Shown: positions 1 to 11,977 of the stretch, piece after piece
Layout of the letters: each line of letters opens with the position of its first letter
Position numbering within the stretch: the stretch's first letter is position 1
Assembly (NCBI GenBank): GCA_027405735.1
Contig: JAPEHQ010000016.1
Location: 558,001 to 622,000, forward strand
Reading direction: 5' to 3'
DNA length: 64,000 nucleotides
Origin: Mucor racemosus
Taxonomy: Eukaryota; Mucoromycota; Mucoromycetes; Mucorales; Mucoraceae
Program-made: the position numbers and the translations under genes
Notes under the pieces: generated by a model
Database searches by the model: none
The model's input: only the letters and a program-made list of their open reading frames with translations
What the model was told of the DNA's origin: nothing

Positions 1-282
1 TCAGGTGCTATTGTCATAGGCCACCTTGCTGTCATGCGTGGTATGTTTGAAACATTTAGTTGGTTAACACCTGTCTTTAAATCAATTGCCTGCTATCTTG
101 CAGGTGTTATTATTTATGGTAACCAATTTCCTGAAAAATTCTGGCCAGGCAAATTTGACCATTTTGGCCATTCTCATCAATTTTGGCATTTGTTTGTATG
201 TGGTGGTATTTGGTTTCACTATCAGGCAGCACTTCAATTTGCATCAAATCGTGAAATCTTTGGCCAATGTCAATTAATTTAA
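1..282 (+). CDS. PAQR / hemolysin-III family membrane protein, C-terminal end (partial)
   Basis: The frame is open from the first base and ends at the TAA at 280-282, giving the last 93 residues of a protein whose 5' part lies outside the window. Seen: two hydrophobic segments, and between them the stretch FPEKFWPGKFDHFGHSHQFW followed by HLFVCGG, the pattern of the last two membrane helices of the PAQR family (adiponectin receptor, hemolysin III, yeast Izh proteins). The histidines of the HSHQxxH element are family zinc ligands. Fungal members sit in plasma or internal membranes and affect zinc and lipid homeostasis; which subtype this is cannot be told from the fragment. It converges on SPT3, with only about 100 bp between the two stop codons. 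Confidence 0.85.
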   Translation, partial: SGAIVIGHLAVMRGMFETFSWLTPVFKSIACYLAGVIIYGNQFPEKFWPGKFDHFGHSHQFWHLFVCGGIWFHYQAALQFASNREIFGQCQLI

Positions 283-378
283 ATTATTTATTAGTAATAA
301 TGATATCCTCCCTTTTATCTTTATATATTTTTCACCCAAAATAATAATAATAAAAACCCTGCATATAATAGTATATAG

Positions 379-1615
379 CTATATCAAAGAGATTCTTGTA
401 CGGACAAGGCCGCCTCTAAAATTCTTCATTGGCTGAGGAACTTGTTGTAATCTTCTAAATGCTTCATGAATGTGTTCTGCCAATAAAGGTGTTTGTTCTG
501 TACTTGGTAATGAGAACAAACCATTGCAAAACGAATCTGGTGATCCAGGTGTTTCTGCTTCATTTTCATCGTCTGAATTTGTTTCATCTTGTCGAGGTGT
601 CGATACTGTACCATCTACCGATGTTGTGATAATTGATGCTGATGCTGATGCTGCTGCTGCTGTAGGCGTTGTTGATGTTTCCATATTATTGTTATTATTA
701 TTTTCTTCCTCTTCTCTTTTCCTTTTCAATTGTGAGCTGCCTAAAGAAACTGGCTCATCTTCTTTTTTACCAGCTGCTTCCATAAAATCACGCTTAATAC
801 TTATAGCTGTCATTGTTAACTTGGATACCATTTCATAGGTCAAAAATCCCAAACTATCAACTATATCATCGTTGGGTTTGACTTCAACAAATGAACTCAT
901 ATTTGCCCATTCTCGAAATCGTTTGCCTTTACGATAAGTAAATGATGCTTGTCTACATTCTGAATAATGGACATATTCTTCTCTAGTCATCACTCTCGTA
1001 ATATCATCAGCGTCCTTTAACCGTTGTATAGAATCGTTATAAGCTTCCAATTCGTCTTCATCTTCTGACTCGTCTTCTCCATTGAGTGATTTTGTAATTA
1101 CATCCGAAAATTGATTGACTAGTTCCCATGGCAATTTAATAATGCTACGATGTATTTTGCCTGTATTGGTCTCCTCTACGACATCCTCTACTTGATCTCC
1201 AGATGCATCTTTAGCATTCTTACGTACATCTTTCCAACTTAGGAATGATCTCAATCTGTTCACTTTGGCGCGATCATGTCTCATCAGAAATATCAAGTCT
1301 TCCGCACTTAAATATCGTGAATTTCTTCTACTAGCTTGGGCTGCAGCTTGAATAATCTTTTCATTTAAAAGATGAATTAATGAATAGTAATCTCATCAAG
1401 TAACAATTTAATCTTACAATTTCTATGACTTGAGATCGAACAATATCTTCTACTAAAAGAGTCGATTCTGGAAGTGGGTCTGCCACCTCGCCAAATACAA
1501 ACATCATTTGTTGGATTTCGCTTTGAAAGCGATATTTCGACTAATTGGTTATGTTAAAAGTACTGAATATTCTTGGCTCATTAATTGAACTTACTCTTTT
1601 TGCTTCAACAGCCAT
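379..1615 (-). CDS. SPT3: SAGA complex subunit SPT3
   Basis: Three exons: 1595-1615, 1418-1540 and 379-1356, joined at GTAAGT/ATTAG and GTAAGA/AAAAG, give about 373 residues (yeast Spt3 is 337). The N-terminal histone-fold half reads KYRFQSEIQQMMFVFGEVAD then STLLVEDIVRSQVIEI, and RxSRYLSAEDLIFLMRHDRAK opens the second fold. The C-terminal half carries the hallmark MTREEYVHYSECRQASFTYR (about residue 175). Spt3 is the TBP-contacting subunit of SAGA and has two histone folds in one chain. Odd: a 100-residue acidic, Asn/Ser/Thr-rich C-terminal extension with a poly-Asn run and a KRKREEE stretch. The first exon codes only seven residues (MAVEAKR); this start was chosen because it has a clean donor and restores the family N-terminus. 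Confidence 0.93.
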
Positions 1616-2678
1616 TCTATCAATATTATATATGCTATTTACAATTGTTTTATAATGAAAAAGAAAGAAAAAACTTAACGGACTGAAGGCCTAAAGGGTT
1701 TACTCCGTCGAGTGGATTTGACGGACAATCAATCCATGCCGAGTGTTTGTTGCTCTGGACCAAATTTGTGCTGCAAAATACAACTTCATTTGATAGTCCT
1801 GAACCAAAAGAACCAACACTGACAGAAACATTCGTCAAAAACGCAATAATTAAAGAGATTCAAGCAGTTGAATACCACATTTTCATTGAAATTCTTTGAA
1901 ATCAGCATTTTTGGTGCCTTATTTTGATGAATTACTTTCATTTCTAAATCTAAAAAGTAGATAGAATCAATGCTCTTGGTCCATAGAATCGTTTTGATGC
2001 ATTTTTAACTAGTTTCATGGACCAAAATTTCAACTCGATTTTTGCCTTATGATACCTCATTCAAAATTGCAATTTGAAGAAAACCCAATTTTTCGCCCAA
2101 AAAACTCGACTTTTTACTATGGCACGTGATAATAAAAAATGATCGAAATGATTGCATCTTTCATACAAAGATTCTATTTTAAATCTTTTGACCCAATATT
2201 TTTGACTTTTCATCAGAAAACTAAAACTGCACTTTTCAGAAGATAGAGGCAGATTTTCAACGAAAAACGGATTTATAAAAAATTTCATAGTATAGGACAC
2301 ACAAAATGGGGAAGATTTCATTATTGTACTCTAAGCAGTTGACTATGTATTAACTGCAAGAAAAATACTTCAAACTTCATTTTTTTTTAAAAACATTCAA
2401 TCGAACAAAAAATGAGGATTCAAAATTTCAAAATTTCAAGCTCCGCTAGGCACGCACTTTTTTTTTTTTTTTTGCGTCTCTCTTTTTCATTATCATACCT
2501 CATTAGAAATTGTCGATGTCTTTGATAATTTTACATGCAACGAAAGCAAACAAAAAATTGTGACAAATAAAAAAAGATGCTAGAGGAGCAAGTTCATCAC
2601 TAAGACATATGAAAACAGTTTTACATGCTTGAAATAAAAACTTTAAAATCATACGAATTTTGACAGTATTTTATTTAA
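1616..2678. other. Intergenic, AT-rich, no gene seen
   Basis: About 1.06 kb between SPT3 and the bromodomain gene, both on the minus strand. Only short stop-bounded frames occur, with no codon bias or splice pattern. The stretch 1850-2480 is built of short A/T-run phrases such as TTCAAAATTGCAATTTGAAG. It resembles in style the non-coding repeats elsewhere in the window, but I could not align it to the main W-X-Y-X-Z family. A poly-T run lies at 2457-2474. Confidence 0.6.
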
Positions 2679-4785
2679 TTATGTAGAGGTTGTTGTTGCT
2701 GTTGTTGTAGCTATGGTAGGAGTTGTTGTAGTGGTAGTAATAGGTACAACAGGATTAGGTGAAGTCTCGGTTGCAATAGTAGTAGTAGGTGGAGGAGGAG
2801 GTGGGTTTAATTTGGATTCAATTTTATCGACAATAGCAGCAGCCTCAACTTTACCAAATTCAGTTTCAATGGTTGGATATGAATCTAATGAAGTATTTCC
2901 CTTTTCAAGATTATCATTTTTTCTTTCCAAAGTTTGTTGAACCACCTTCCAAGCACCACGAGTCAAATAATTAGCTTTTGATTCGATTTCGTCAATGAGC
3001 TCTTGATCGTCATCTTGATCTAAAAAGTCCCATAAACTTTTCATGTATGCTTCGCCACGATCGTCGCCGTATAATGGATAAATGTAAGATGCATCGAGTG
3101 CCGTATAGAATGCACCAGGTGGTTGACCTCCTAATGTTGTGAATGGTCCATAATCACAGAAATGAGCTGCATGGACTAAATGCTTGTTATGGAAAAAGTC
3201 GTCTGTGGAATGGCGGTTTAAAAAGAAAGCAGATGGCAACGCAGCAGGATTTGCAATTGTGAGTTGAGGTGGGTCAGCAAAAGGATGCTCTTTTGGTAAT
3301 AATGTATCGAGATCTGAAACTATACATTTATAAAGAAAGTTAACAAAAAGTTGTTCACCACGCGCAAATGTTTTTCTTTACCTCCTCCTACAGTATGTAA
3401 TGATCCATCAGGACCATATAAAACACCAGTATCTGCAACCTTCTTCTTTTTCTTTTTATAAGGAGTATTCAAGGAACGAATAGGTGTCATAGCACGGGAG
3501 CTAGCCATGTCAACACTTGTTTCTCTTGTGTGTATTTCAGATCCTTGTCTACTCTGTTTTCTTAAAGCTGGTATACTACTATCAATACCCATAATATCTA
3601 CATCTTCTTCCTTGATACCAAATGATTCTTTACGTCCTGAAAATGAAATTGACATTTTTCTGCTAGGCAAATGATTGTCTTCGAGTGCTGGAGATGCTGA
3701 GGCAGCTGCCGCCGCATTTGCTTTGGCAATAGCAGCGGCTTCTGCAGCTACAGCAGCTTGATGTATCTTTTCTTCTTCGATTTGCTTTTCAGCACGATCA
3801 ATCATTTTCATACCGAAATCGTGTATTTTATCTGCACTCTTCCAATAAATTGTTTCGCGAGAATTGTAAATTTTAGCATTGGCAATGATCAATTCGAAAT
3901 CACGACGGAAATCTTCACCATTATCATATTTTCCAGCTTCAATTTTTTTGCGCATTGTTGAGAAATCCATAGGTACTTTAATAATCTTCAAATAATCAGG
4001 GACTAATTTTGGATCAACAGGTTCTAAAAAGAAACCGTATGCATCTCGCCTAAACATGGATTAGTATGTTATGGTAAATAGTAAAGCTCATATAAAATAA
4101 CATACTTTTGAATATTATCCAGCAACTTTATAAGAATGGATTTAGTATCTCTTTTGGGAACTTCAGGAACTTTAGGAGGAAGTGCAGCAATGATAGCGGC
4201 GGCTTTGGCTTTGTTGGTAGGGCGGCCTCTCTTTTTGGGCTTTTCTCCATTAACGGCAGCTGCACTAGTATTTGACTTCATTGATGATGAACGTCTGCCT
4301 TTTTTCTGAGGAGAATTTGCAGCAGTTGTAGATATAGCAGCAGATACAGATTCCAAAGGAGTAGGAGAAGCGTCGTATCTATCATTGGCATTGTTACTTA
4401 ATTTCGGCTTCTTTGTATCAGTTGGATGATAGCTTTCAGACTCGGAATCTTCCTCGTGGTGATTTTCATAGTATTCTTGATTATTTTGTGAAGGTTGTTC
4501 TTGTTGTAATAATGCAAATGGTCTTTTACCACCTACGTGTACATGGTCATGTTGCTTTTCGGCATATTCTTCTGCTTCAGATTCGTCTTTATCTGCGTGC
4601 TTTGATCGTTTATGCTTCTTTTTATGCTTCTTTTTATGTTTCTTTTTCTTTTTATCTTCTGCTGTTGTTGCAGGAGGTAAAGGATTCAACTTTAGTTTTA
4701 ATTTGATAGTAGGTGTAGCTTTGGGTGAAGGCTTTTCTTCATCTTCGGAATAGTTAATTGGTGAAAGTTCTGGAGAATATGACAT
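2679..4785 (-). CDS. BRD7/BRD9-like bromodomain protein with AT-hook
   Basis: Three exons, roughly 660 residues. The start at 4785 (MSYSPELSP) was preferred over an upstream in-frame ATG at 4872. Order: acidic/Lys-rich N-terminus with KKKKHKKKHKKKHKR; an AT-hook-like KKRGRPTNK (about residue 195); then the bromodomain split by an intron just before RDAYGFFLEPVDPKLVPDYL. Its ZA loop has VDPKLVPDYLKIIKVPMDFS and the acetyl-lysine Asn lies in NAKIYNSRETIYW. The third exon has DYGPFTTLGGQPPGAFYTAL and LYGDDRGEAYMKSLWDFL. This matches the DUF3512 region that follows the bromodomain in animal BRD7 and BRD9, subunits of PBAF and non-canonical BAF remodellers. The tail is Thr/Pro-rich low complexity. 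The first intron has a textbook TACTAAT branch point. Family-level identity is firm; SWI/SNF membership here is inferred. Confidence 0.85.
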
Positions 4786-5366
4786 TTTCGGCAACTTTTT
4801 AATTCTTTTTCTCGCTCCCTCACGCCAAAATTTTACTAGAGAAAATCCCTTCTTTTTTTTCAATGGTAGCAAGATAATGAAAAAGTTCTTTTAACCCACC
4901 AAGGAAAACGAGTACACACTGTTACCATGATGTCACCAAGCGGGGCTTCATGACATCCTTAATGTATACACTGAGAGCTCAATGTTTAACTTGGCTGAAC
5001 AAAATATTCAATTGATTGGTCCAATTTGGCCTTGAATTGGTAATGGTTATCAGATCAATAAAATATTTGTGTAGCAACACAGACCAAGGTATTGTAACTA
5101 GTTAATAAATGTAAAAGATAAGCTCCAAATATGGAATAACATTCAAGGCTTAAAAAACATTGTAAAGAGACATTGGCGTGAAAAAGCTTCCAATTTACAA
5201 ACATTCAAGCAACTGATTTACTTATTAATCATCATGTCGGACTGCACAGCAATTCGACCAAAGATCTGGCCCATTGGTCTTTTTTGTATGAGTTTGTATG
5301 TGTGTATTTCTCTCTTTTTTTTTTATTATTATTATTCTATCAAAATCATAACTTTATTTTATTACC
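4786..5366. promoter_or_regulatory. Divergent promoter region between bromodomain gene and Zn2Cys6 factor
   Basis: A 581-bp gap between two divergent start codons, so it must hold both promoters. Pyrimidine-rich tracts occur near the plus-strand start (around 5310-5340), common upstream of fungal start codons. No TATA element or binding site could be assigned with confidence. Confidence 0.4.
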
Positions 5367-7931
5367 ATGGCAACCAAACGTAAAGGGAAAACTGTCCCCT
5401 GCGAAGGTGATTTACTGCTGGATCATTTTAAAATGATATAGGATACTAACCTATTTTCATTACCAAAATTCAGGTTGCCGAGAAAGAAAAAAGAAATGCA
5501 CTGCTGGACAACCTTGTGAAAGGTAAAAATAACCTTCAATTTCAATATATCATAGTTTTTTAAGATTTAAATTAGATGTAAAAGGCTCGGTATTCAGTGC
5601 TATTATCTTAAACCAGTTGTCCCCCCGAAATTAGAATCTATCGAGGCAGTAAATAATCAAGAGATTCAAATACATGTCGAAGTATTGGAAGATATTATGA
5701 GGAATATGGAAAGAGAACTTTATCTTTTGAAATCACCATTTCGAATCAAACAAATTGCAAACAGTACAAAGACAAATTCTGATGTTGATAGCTCATTTTC
5801 TGATGAAGGATTCGATTCAAATTATCATCGTTTTAAAGATAACAATAATAATACAGCCATTGCAAGTAATGTTTCTTTAGGAAATACATCCAACTGGAAA
5901 TTAAAGTTTAGAAAAGACGGTGGTATCAGTATTGATACTGACATTTTAAACTATGCAAACCTTTTGAAACACATCGAGGCATTGGGAAATCCTTCAAATG
6001 CAATTCCAATCATTAAGCAACCTACTCTAGCGTCTTTATCTGCAGGCGGTGGTTATCTTCAGCGAAATGTTCTATTCACCGTTGTTCGAAAAGGAAACTT
6101 TAGAGCTATTTTGGGTTGCATTCAAAATGAGAAAAGAAAGCAAATTATTTCAGCATCTACAATGACTCCACCACAAACTTTATTACTAGAATTTGGTCAA
6201 CAAGACAATACACCGAGTGTCGTTTACGAAAAAAAAGATTTGGCTTTACAACTAGTCAACACATACTTTTCTTGTAGATTTTTACATCGAGTTGTATTCC
6301 ATCAAAAGACATTTTATGAAATGTTTGTTAATGGTAGAGCTGATTTAGAAACTTCTCCGGTAGTTTGTGCACTTGCTGCTGCTGTTTTAACAATGCATTG
6401 TAAACACGTAATGACTTTTGTGCCCTACGATCAACAATTAACAGTGGGAGAATATTACTTTGATAAAGCCCGTTATGCTGTTTCTCTTCAATTCGATGAA
6501 CCTTCAATGGAAACTATGATCACTTATCTTTTCATGTCACTCTACAAATCAAATTTACTGCGACCTCAAGATGCAAATATGTATTTAGAAATAGCCATTC
6601 GCATACGTCAGATTTTAGCCGAAAGTGTATACAAGTATCCTCCACCATTGCCCATTTACTCCAATATATCAACCTCCAATACTAATACTAATAATACTAA
6701 TAATACTACTTTACATTCTAATACAACAACAACTGCATCAAATACAGAACTTCCCACAAGCACCTCACCAAAAAGACCAACCAAATCAAAAGTGATGAAT
6801 CGATATTTAGGAGAGTATGAAACTTTCAAACGACTTCATGCTGGATTCCAGGATTGTGTTCAGTTTATTCAGTTTGTGAATAATCAACGGGGAATACCTG
6901 TAAAGAATATGAGTCCATCAAAAAACAAACCTTCTATGCTAAATCAAGAAAACACTTCATTTAAAAAGTTGTTTACTGCCGTTTGTGTAGAAACTTATGA
7001 TCCAAGGCCCATGCCCGATGAGTCTAGGCAAACTGTACGAGCAATTATGAAAGAGCATTATGTGGGACGTATTTCTAGAGTGGTTGGTCCTTACTTTAGG
7101 CGAGTGCGTTGGAATGAAAGTGATATGATTCCACTGTCTTTTCTTATGAAAACCGAAGAAGACTTAAATCAAGTTTATAATCATCAAATACCCTTGGATT
7201 TCAGACTAGCTCCATCGATTTTTGAAGACGGCATTAGTGATACTGAATTCAAAAAGAGATTAAGAGAAGATGGAAGATGCGATATCGTATCTGTTACAAT
7301 CGCAGCTCGTTTTTATCAATCTTTATTAGCATTACACGAGCCGTTTTTACCTACAATTCGTCGATCTCGAAAGAACTCAAATAATCTCACTCTTATTCAG
7401 CCAGAAAATATGGAAGATTTCGATTTCAAACAACAAAAGAAGCGAAAGAGAAGAGGTGATATAAATTCAATAGCAACATCTTCCTCATCCGAGGATGAAG
7501 AAGAAGAGGAAGAAGACGATTCCAATGTTCTGTCGGTACATGCATTGAGAGCACAAGAAGTTTGTTATAAATGTTCTATCATTGTTGTGCGCCTTTTGGA
7601 ATTTCAATGTACTATTTTACAAGCTTGCACTATACCAATGGCATCACTTTTATGTGCTTGGGATACATTAATGCGAAATTCATGTTTAGGAATGGATGAA
7701 GATGACTTGAAAGCTTCTGGCGTTAATAATTACCTTGGCGCTAAAGATATCGAACTTGCTAGAGAATATGCTGTTCGATGTATCGAAGTATTAAGAAGAG
7801 GATATTTGTTCAATGGAGCAGAGCGTGAAGTCTTTGAATATTATGAAAAAATCGAAAGCCAATTATTGACTGCATTATGTAAATCTGCTTCTCCAACAGC
7901 AAAATATTGGGAACCTGTATCAAATTGGTGA
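5367..7931 (+). CDS. Zn(2)-Cys(6) fungal transcription factor
   Basis: Exons 5367-5406, 5474-5522 and 5576-7931, about 814 residues. The six-cysteine binuclear zinc cluster is assembled across three exons as CEGCRERKKKC, TAGQPC, ERCKRLGIQC. Its spacing, C-x2-C-x6-C-x5-C-x2-C-x6-C, is exactly that of the Gal4-type domain, and it sits at residues 12-38. The start ATG is in a good context (ACCATGG). Residues from about 260 (ALQLVNTYFSCRFLHRVVFH) to 390 resemble the fungal-specific factor middle-homology region. Low-complexity Asn/Thr and acidic Glu/Asp tracts follow. The target genes are unknown; regulators of this type act in the nucleus, often on metabolic genes. Confidence 0.9.
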
Positions 7932-9511
7932 AAATAATTATCAGAAATTATCAAACTTGCATTGTATATATTATAATATAAAATAAATGAATAAAATATC
8001 GTTGAATTAATTATTACACATTATTTTCTAAATTATCGAGAAATGTTTTCGGTTAACCGAGAATATGTATGGGCTTCGTGGCCTTCAGGCAGGGTCTAAA
8101 ATGAAAAATGCCTCCAGTGGAAGCGGAAAGTATGCGGATTGTAAATAAAACTTGCCCAAAATAAAGAAGAAACCTCAAATAATTAAAAAGGTTTTGGAGA
8201 AATAGAGAAAGGGCCATAATATCACACTTAATCATCAAACTAGCCATTTTTTATTAAATCAAAATTAAAAATCTGAGATCGAAAATAAAAGTTACACTCC
8301 AAATTGTTTTTATATTTTTTTCTCAGGAAAATCAGACCTTCAACTTTTTGTCAGGACAGGACGGTACCATAGGAATTTAGGTTAAAATGTATTTTGATAG
8401 AACTTGCTGCTGCAATGATGATGATGATATTGATATATTTCCAGCTTTTTTTTTTTGCGGAGATATGACCGTTTTAAAATATTCAAATTTTTAAAAAATC
8501 GAGCATACCTATTGATTTCATTAGGTAAACTTTGACTACAAAAGTAATAAAAGTTGTACATTAAAGTTGTGGACACACATTGTACTAATTAATTGAGAAG
8601 ATATCTCCTTTTTTCAGATATTAAAGCTAAAAAAAACGCCAAAAAAAAAAGCCTATATCTTTAATATCTCTTCAACAGAATCAGTAAGACAAATAATGTT
8701 TTAATCAAATCTAAAGTTGATTAGGGTAGATACAGTTTGGTTTCTAACTTTTTTAAATATATTCATTTTTGATGGAGTAATGAAGATCAAAAAGCGCAAC
8801 CATGTTTTTTTCACCTCAACCTCCATCAAATTTTGGCAGTTTTGAAGAGTTTATGAAAATTTTTTTCACAGAATGTTATGGAAATAGCGTCAGGCAGCTT
8901 ATACTTTTAAAAGTTGCAATTTACATTTAATCTGTTATAGTCTGTTATTATATGATTTATTGCATAAATTTGACTTTTTGCATTTCACTGTGTAAAAAGG
9001 ATTTGAACACCGCTTTACTAAGATGGCAAGCCTTGCGAGTATAATATATTTTACTTACCTTCCTCAACTATATTCCATCGAATTTTAATCTGATTTTGTG
9101 TATCATAAGTATACTTCTTTTTTAAAAAATCGGAAGACAGGATATCTTGCATATACTATTGTCATAACTTAATAACAAGCAAGAAGAAAGCAGAGTAAAT
9201 CTGTGCTTGGAATCATAGCTTATTGATCCAAATTGGTCGAGAAGATTAAAGCATTTTTGCATAGCTAATGTTACTTTATAGCTATCGAAAAAACTGCTTG
9301 ATTATTAGCATGGTCACTAGATGTATTTGGTAATTTTTTTTCTACAGAAAACGATTGAAATCAAGTGGAAATGATTTCGAATATTCGACTACAGTTTATA
9401 ATATCTACGATCTAATCATCGAATCACATGAAGTACTTGTTAAACATTAATTAATTTATATAGTTGAAATAAATTTCATTAATAATTTTTAGAATAGGAG
9501 AAGAAAGTAAT
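7932..9511. other. Intergenic with a diverged repeat copy
   Basis: About 1.6 kb without a gene between the convergent Zn2Cys6 and FAM72-like genes. The stretch 8285-8880 is a diverged copy of the window's main non-coding repeat (listed separately). The rest is AT-rich and shows no coding frame. Confidence 0.6.
8285..8880 (+). repeat. Diverged copy of the TTACACTCCA-type interspersed repeat (Y block)
   Basis: Shares ordered anchors with the copies at 21.4, 40.1 and 56.9 kb: one GTTACACTCCA (8293), AAAATCAGACCTTCAACTTT (8329), TTGCGGAGATATGACCG (8456), AGCATACCTATTGATTTCAT (8503), and the tail GGAGTAATGAAGATC (8775) with CACCTCAACCTCCATCAAA. The order and spacing match the other copies, but identity is visibly lower, so it is an old copy. 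Confidence 0.7.
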
Positions 9512-10424
<913 letters not shown>

Positions 10425-10554
10425 TTTTGTATGTACAAGGATATAAAGAAACCATTTTATTTCATTTTTTACACTAAATATATATATATAACAACAAAAA
10501 TTATCCTCCTCGGGAAAACCCAACTAGAGTCTAGATTTTTGTTTGTTTGTTAAA

Positions 10555-11142
10555 TCAAGACGAGTTAACACTGCCATGTCTGCCTGAATGTTGCGTCCAT
10601 GGCGGTGTAGGTCCCCTCCAAATAGAGTTAATTGTAGGTGTATTAATATGATGACCCTGGAACGGACTTATGCTCCGGTCTGTTGTACTAGTACTACAAA
10701 CACTGTTGGTTTTTTCTGATGGTTTTGCAGATGATAAAACATGCAATGGTGATAATGAAAATACTCTTAATTCTTGTTGTTGATTATCTTGGAATTTATT
10801 ATCATTATCATTAATCTGTTCATGGATTATTTTATTTGATGTTGTCAATATCTTATCTTTTACAACAAGTGGGCGAGGTGGTGATAATGCAGTTTGAACA
10901 GCAGTAATATACTCTTGCTGTTGATCATACAAGTCGATACCTAGTTGATTTCCGTTTCTTTTGATTGAATTATTTGTCATAATTCCTTCGTCTATGGTAT
11001 TTTCAATAGATTGTTCTTGATAATACTTGTCAACATTTATTGTCTTGTTCTTATTGCGATATAAACAGTAAATAACGCCAGCATTAGTTACAAAGAATAT
11101 AGCTATCCCAACTCCAATTAAAGCCCATTTCCATGGTTCCAT
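10555..11142 (-). CDS. Small single-pass membrane protein, unknown family
   Basis: An intronless frame of 195 residues. The N-terminus WKWALIGVGIAIFFVTNAGV (about residues 4-25) is one clear transmembrane helix followed by the basic stop-transfer patch YRNKNK, which suggests the rest is cytosolic. The C-terminal 165 residues are polar and Gln/Asn/Ser-rich with no domain I recognise. It lies about 130 bp upstream of the FAM72-like gene on the same strand. No function is proposed. Confidence 0.65.
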   Translation of the reverse strand: MEPWKWALIGVGIAIFFVTNAGVIYCLYRNKNKTINVDKYYQEQSIENTIDEGIMTNNSIKRNGNQLGIDLYDQQQEYITAVQTALSPPRPLVVKDKILTTSNKIIHEQINDNDNKFQDNQQQELRVFSLSPLHVLSSAKPSEKTNSVCSTSTTDRSISPFQGHHINTPTINSIWRGPTPPWTQHSGRHGSVNSS

Positions 11143-11747
11143 TTTTAGGATTGTATATAAATAATGAGATGAAAGAGGAAGAAGAAGAAAAGCAAGGTGC
11201 TTGGGAGCTTTTCTCCCTTTTATTTCCTTTTTAATGATTTAATGATTTACTTAATTAATATATCTATACCACTTCTGGTTTTTGATCATCTAAGCTTTGT
11301 ATACAATTGATATTTGTCTTTCTCACGAGGTAGTGTTTTAATTCACTCCATTGACACTATATTTTCCAGATTTTGGGGAAAGATTTATAGGTAAATACGA
11401 GTTGCTTAGAATAAAGGCCCACATTTATTAGAATATGCTTTCTGGTTGGACTAAATACCTTTTTTTTTATAGGATAGGACGTAGTGGATATACTCTATTT
11501 ATTATTATTTAATGTGAAGACTTAATATACATGTAGTACAACGTAAATCATGGTCAAGAGGTTGAGAGGTCTCCACAAGTGGGCCTACTGTAAACAAGGT
11601 CGCTATATGATGATATTATGAAAGAGAGGAAATAAATCAACTAAAGACTGCACCCAGAGCCAAACGGGCATGCGGAGAACGTCATACGAAAAGTTGTGGG
11701 TTGGCGACATGACACTAAACAGGAAATACAGTACTACAAACAAACTT
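11143..11747. other. Intergenic upstream of the membrane protein; tRNA-like relic at its end
   Basis: Pyrimidine-rich and AT-rich DNA directly upstream of the minus-strand start (11150-11280) is the likely promoter. From about 11550 the base composition becomes less AT-rich (for example GGGCATGCGGAGAACG), unlike the neighbours, and this continues into the tRNA-like relic and the hypothetical ORF. The higher-GC stretch may be one inserted unit. Confidence 0.4.
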
Positions 11748-11813
11748 GCTGCCACCAGGATTCAAACGTGAGACCTTGCACTTGGGAAACACACGCCTTA
11801 ACCAAGGGCAGGA
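11748..11813 (-). pseudogene. tRNA-like relic (pseudo-tRNA or SINE head)
   Basis: On the minus strand a tRNA layout can be traced: D-arm GCCC...GGTTAA...GGC, anticodon stem TGTGT/GTGCA closing the loop TTCCCAA (anticodon CCC if real), and a T-arm containing GTTTGAATCC, one or two changes from the B-box GGTTCGAATCC. A GGCAGC 3' strand follows. The 5' acceptor strand is not complementary at the expected place, the anticodon stem relies on G-T pairs, and no TTTT terminator follows. It is therefore more likely a decayed tRNA or tRNA-derived SINE than a working gene. Confidence 0.45.
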
Positions 11814-11977
11814 TTAAATACTCTTCAAAGGGAGCAAATGTTAGATCTGTCTCCTTGAAAAAAGTCTCCTCATCACTGTTTAAGCCATAGAACTTGCCAA
11901 CGACTGATAACGCGCCAGATGTACAGTGGTAAAAGGGACTCCTCAATTGATGAAAATTGCACGAATCTGCCAAGATT

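Noticed and set aside
470..838. 122-codon plus-strand frame with hydrophobic Leu run
   Set aside because: It is the antisense shadow of the SPT3 acidic tail; the minus frame carries the conserved protein.
11748..11813. Functional tRNA-Gly(CCC)
   Set aside because: 5' acceptor strand not complementary, weak anticodon stem, B-box changes and no terminator; reported only as a relic.
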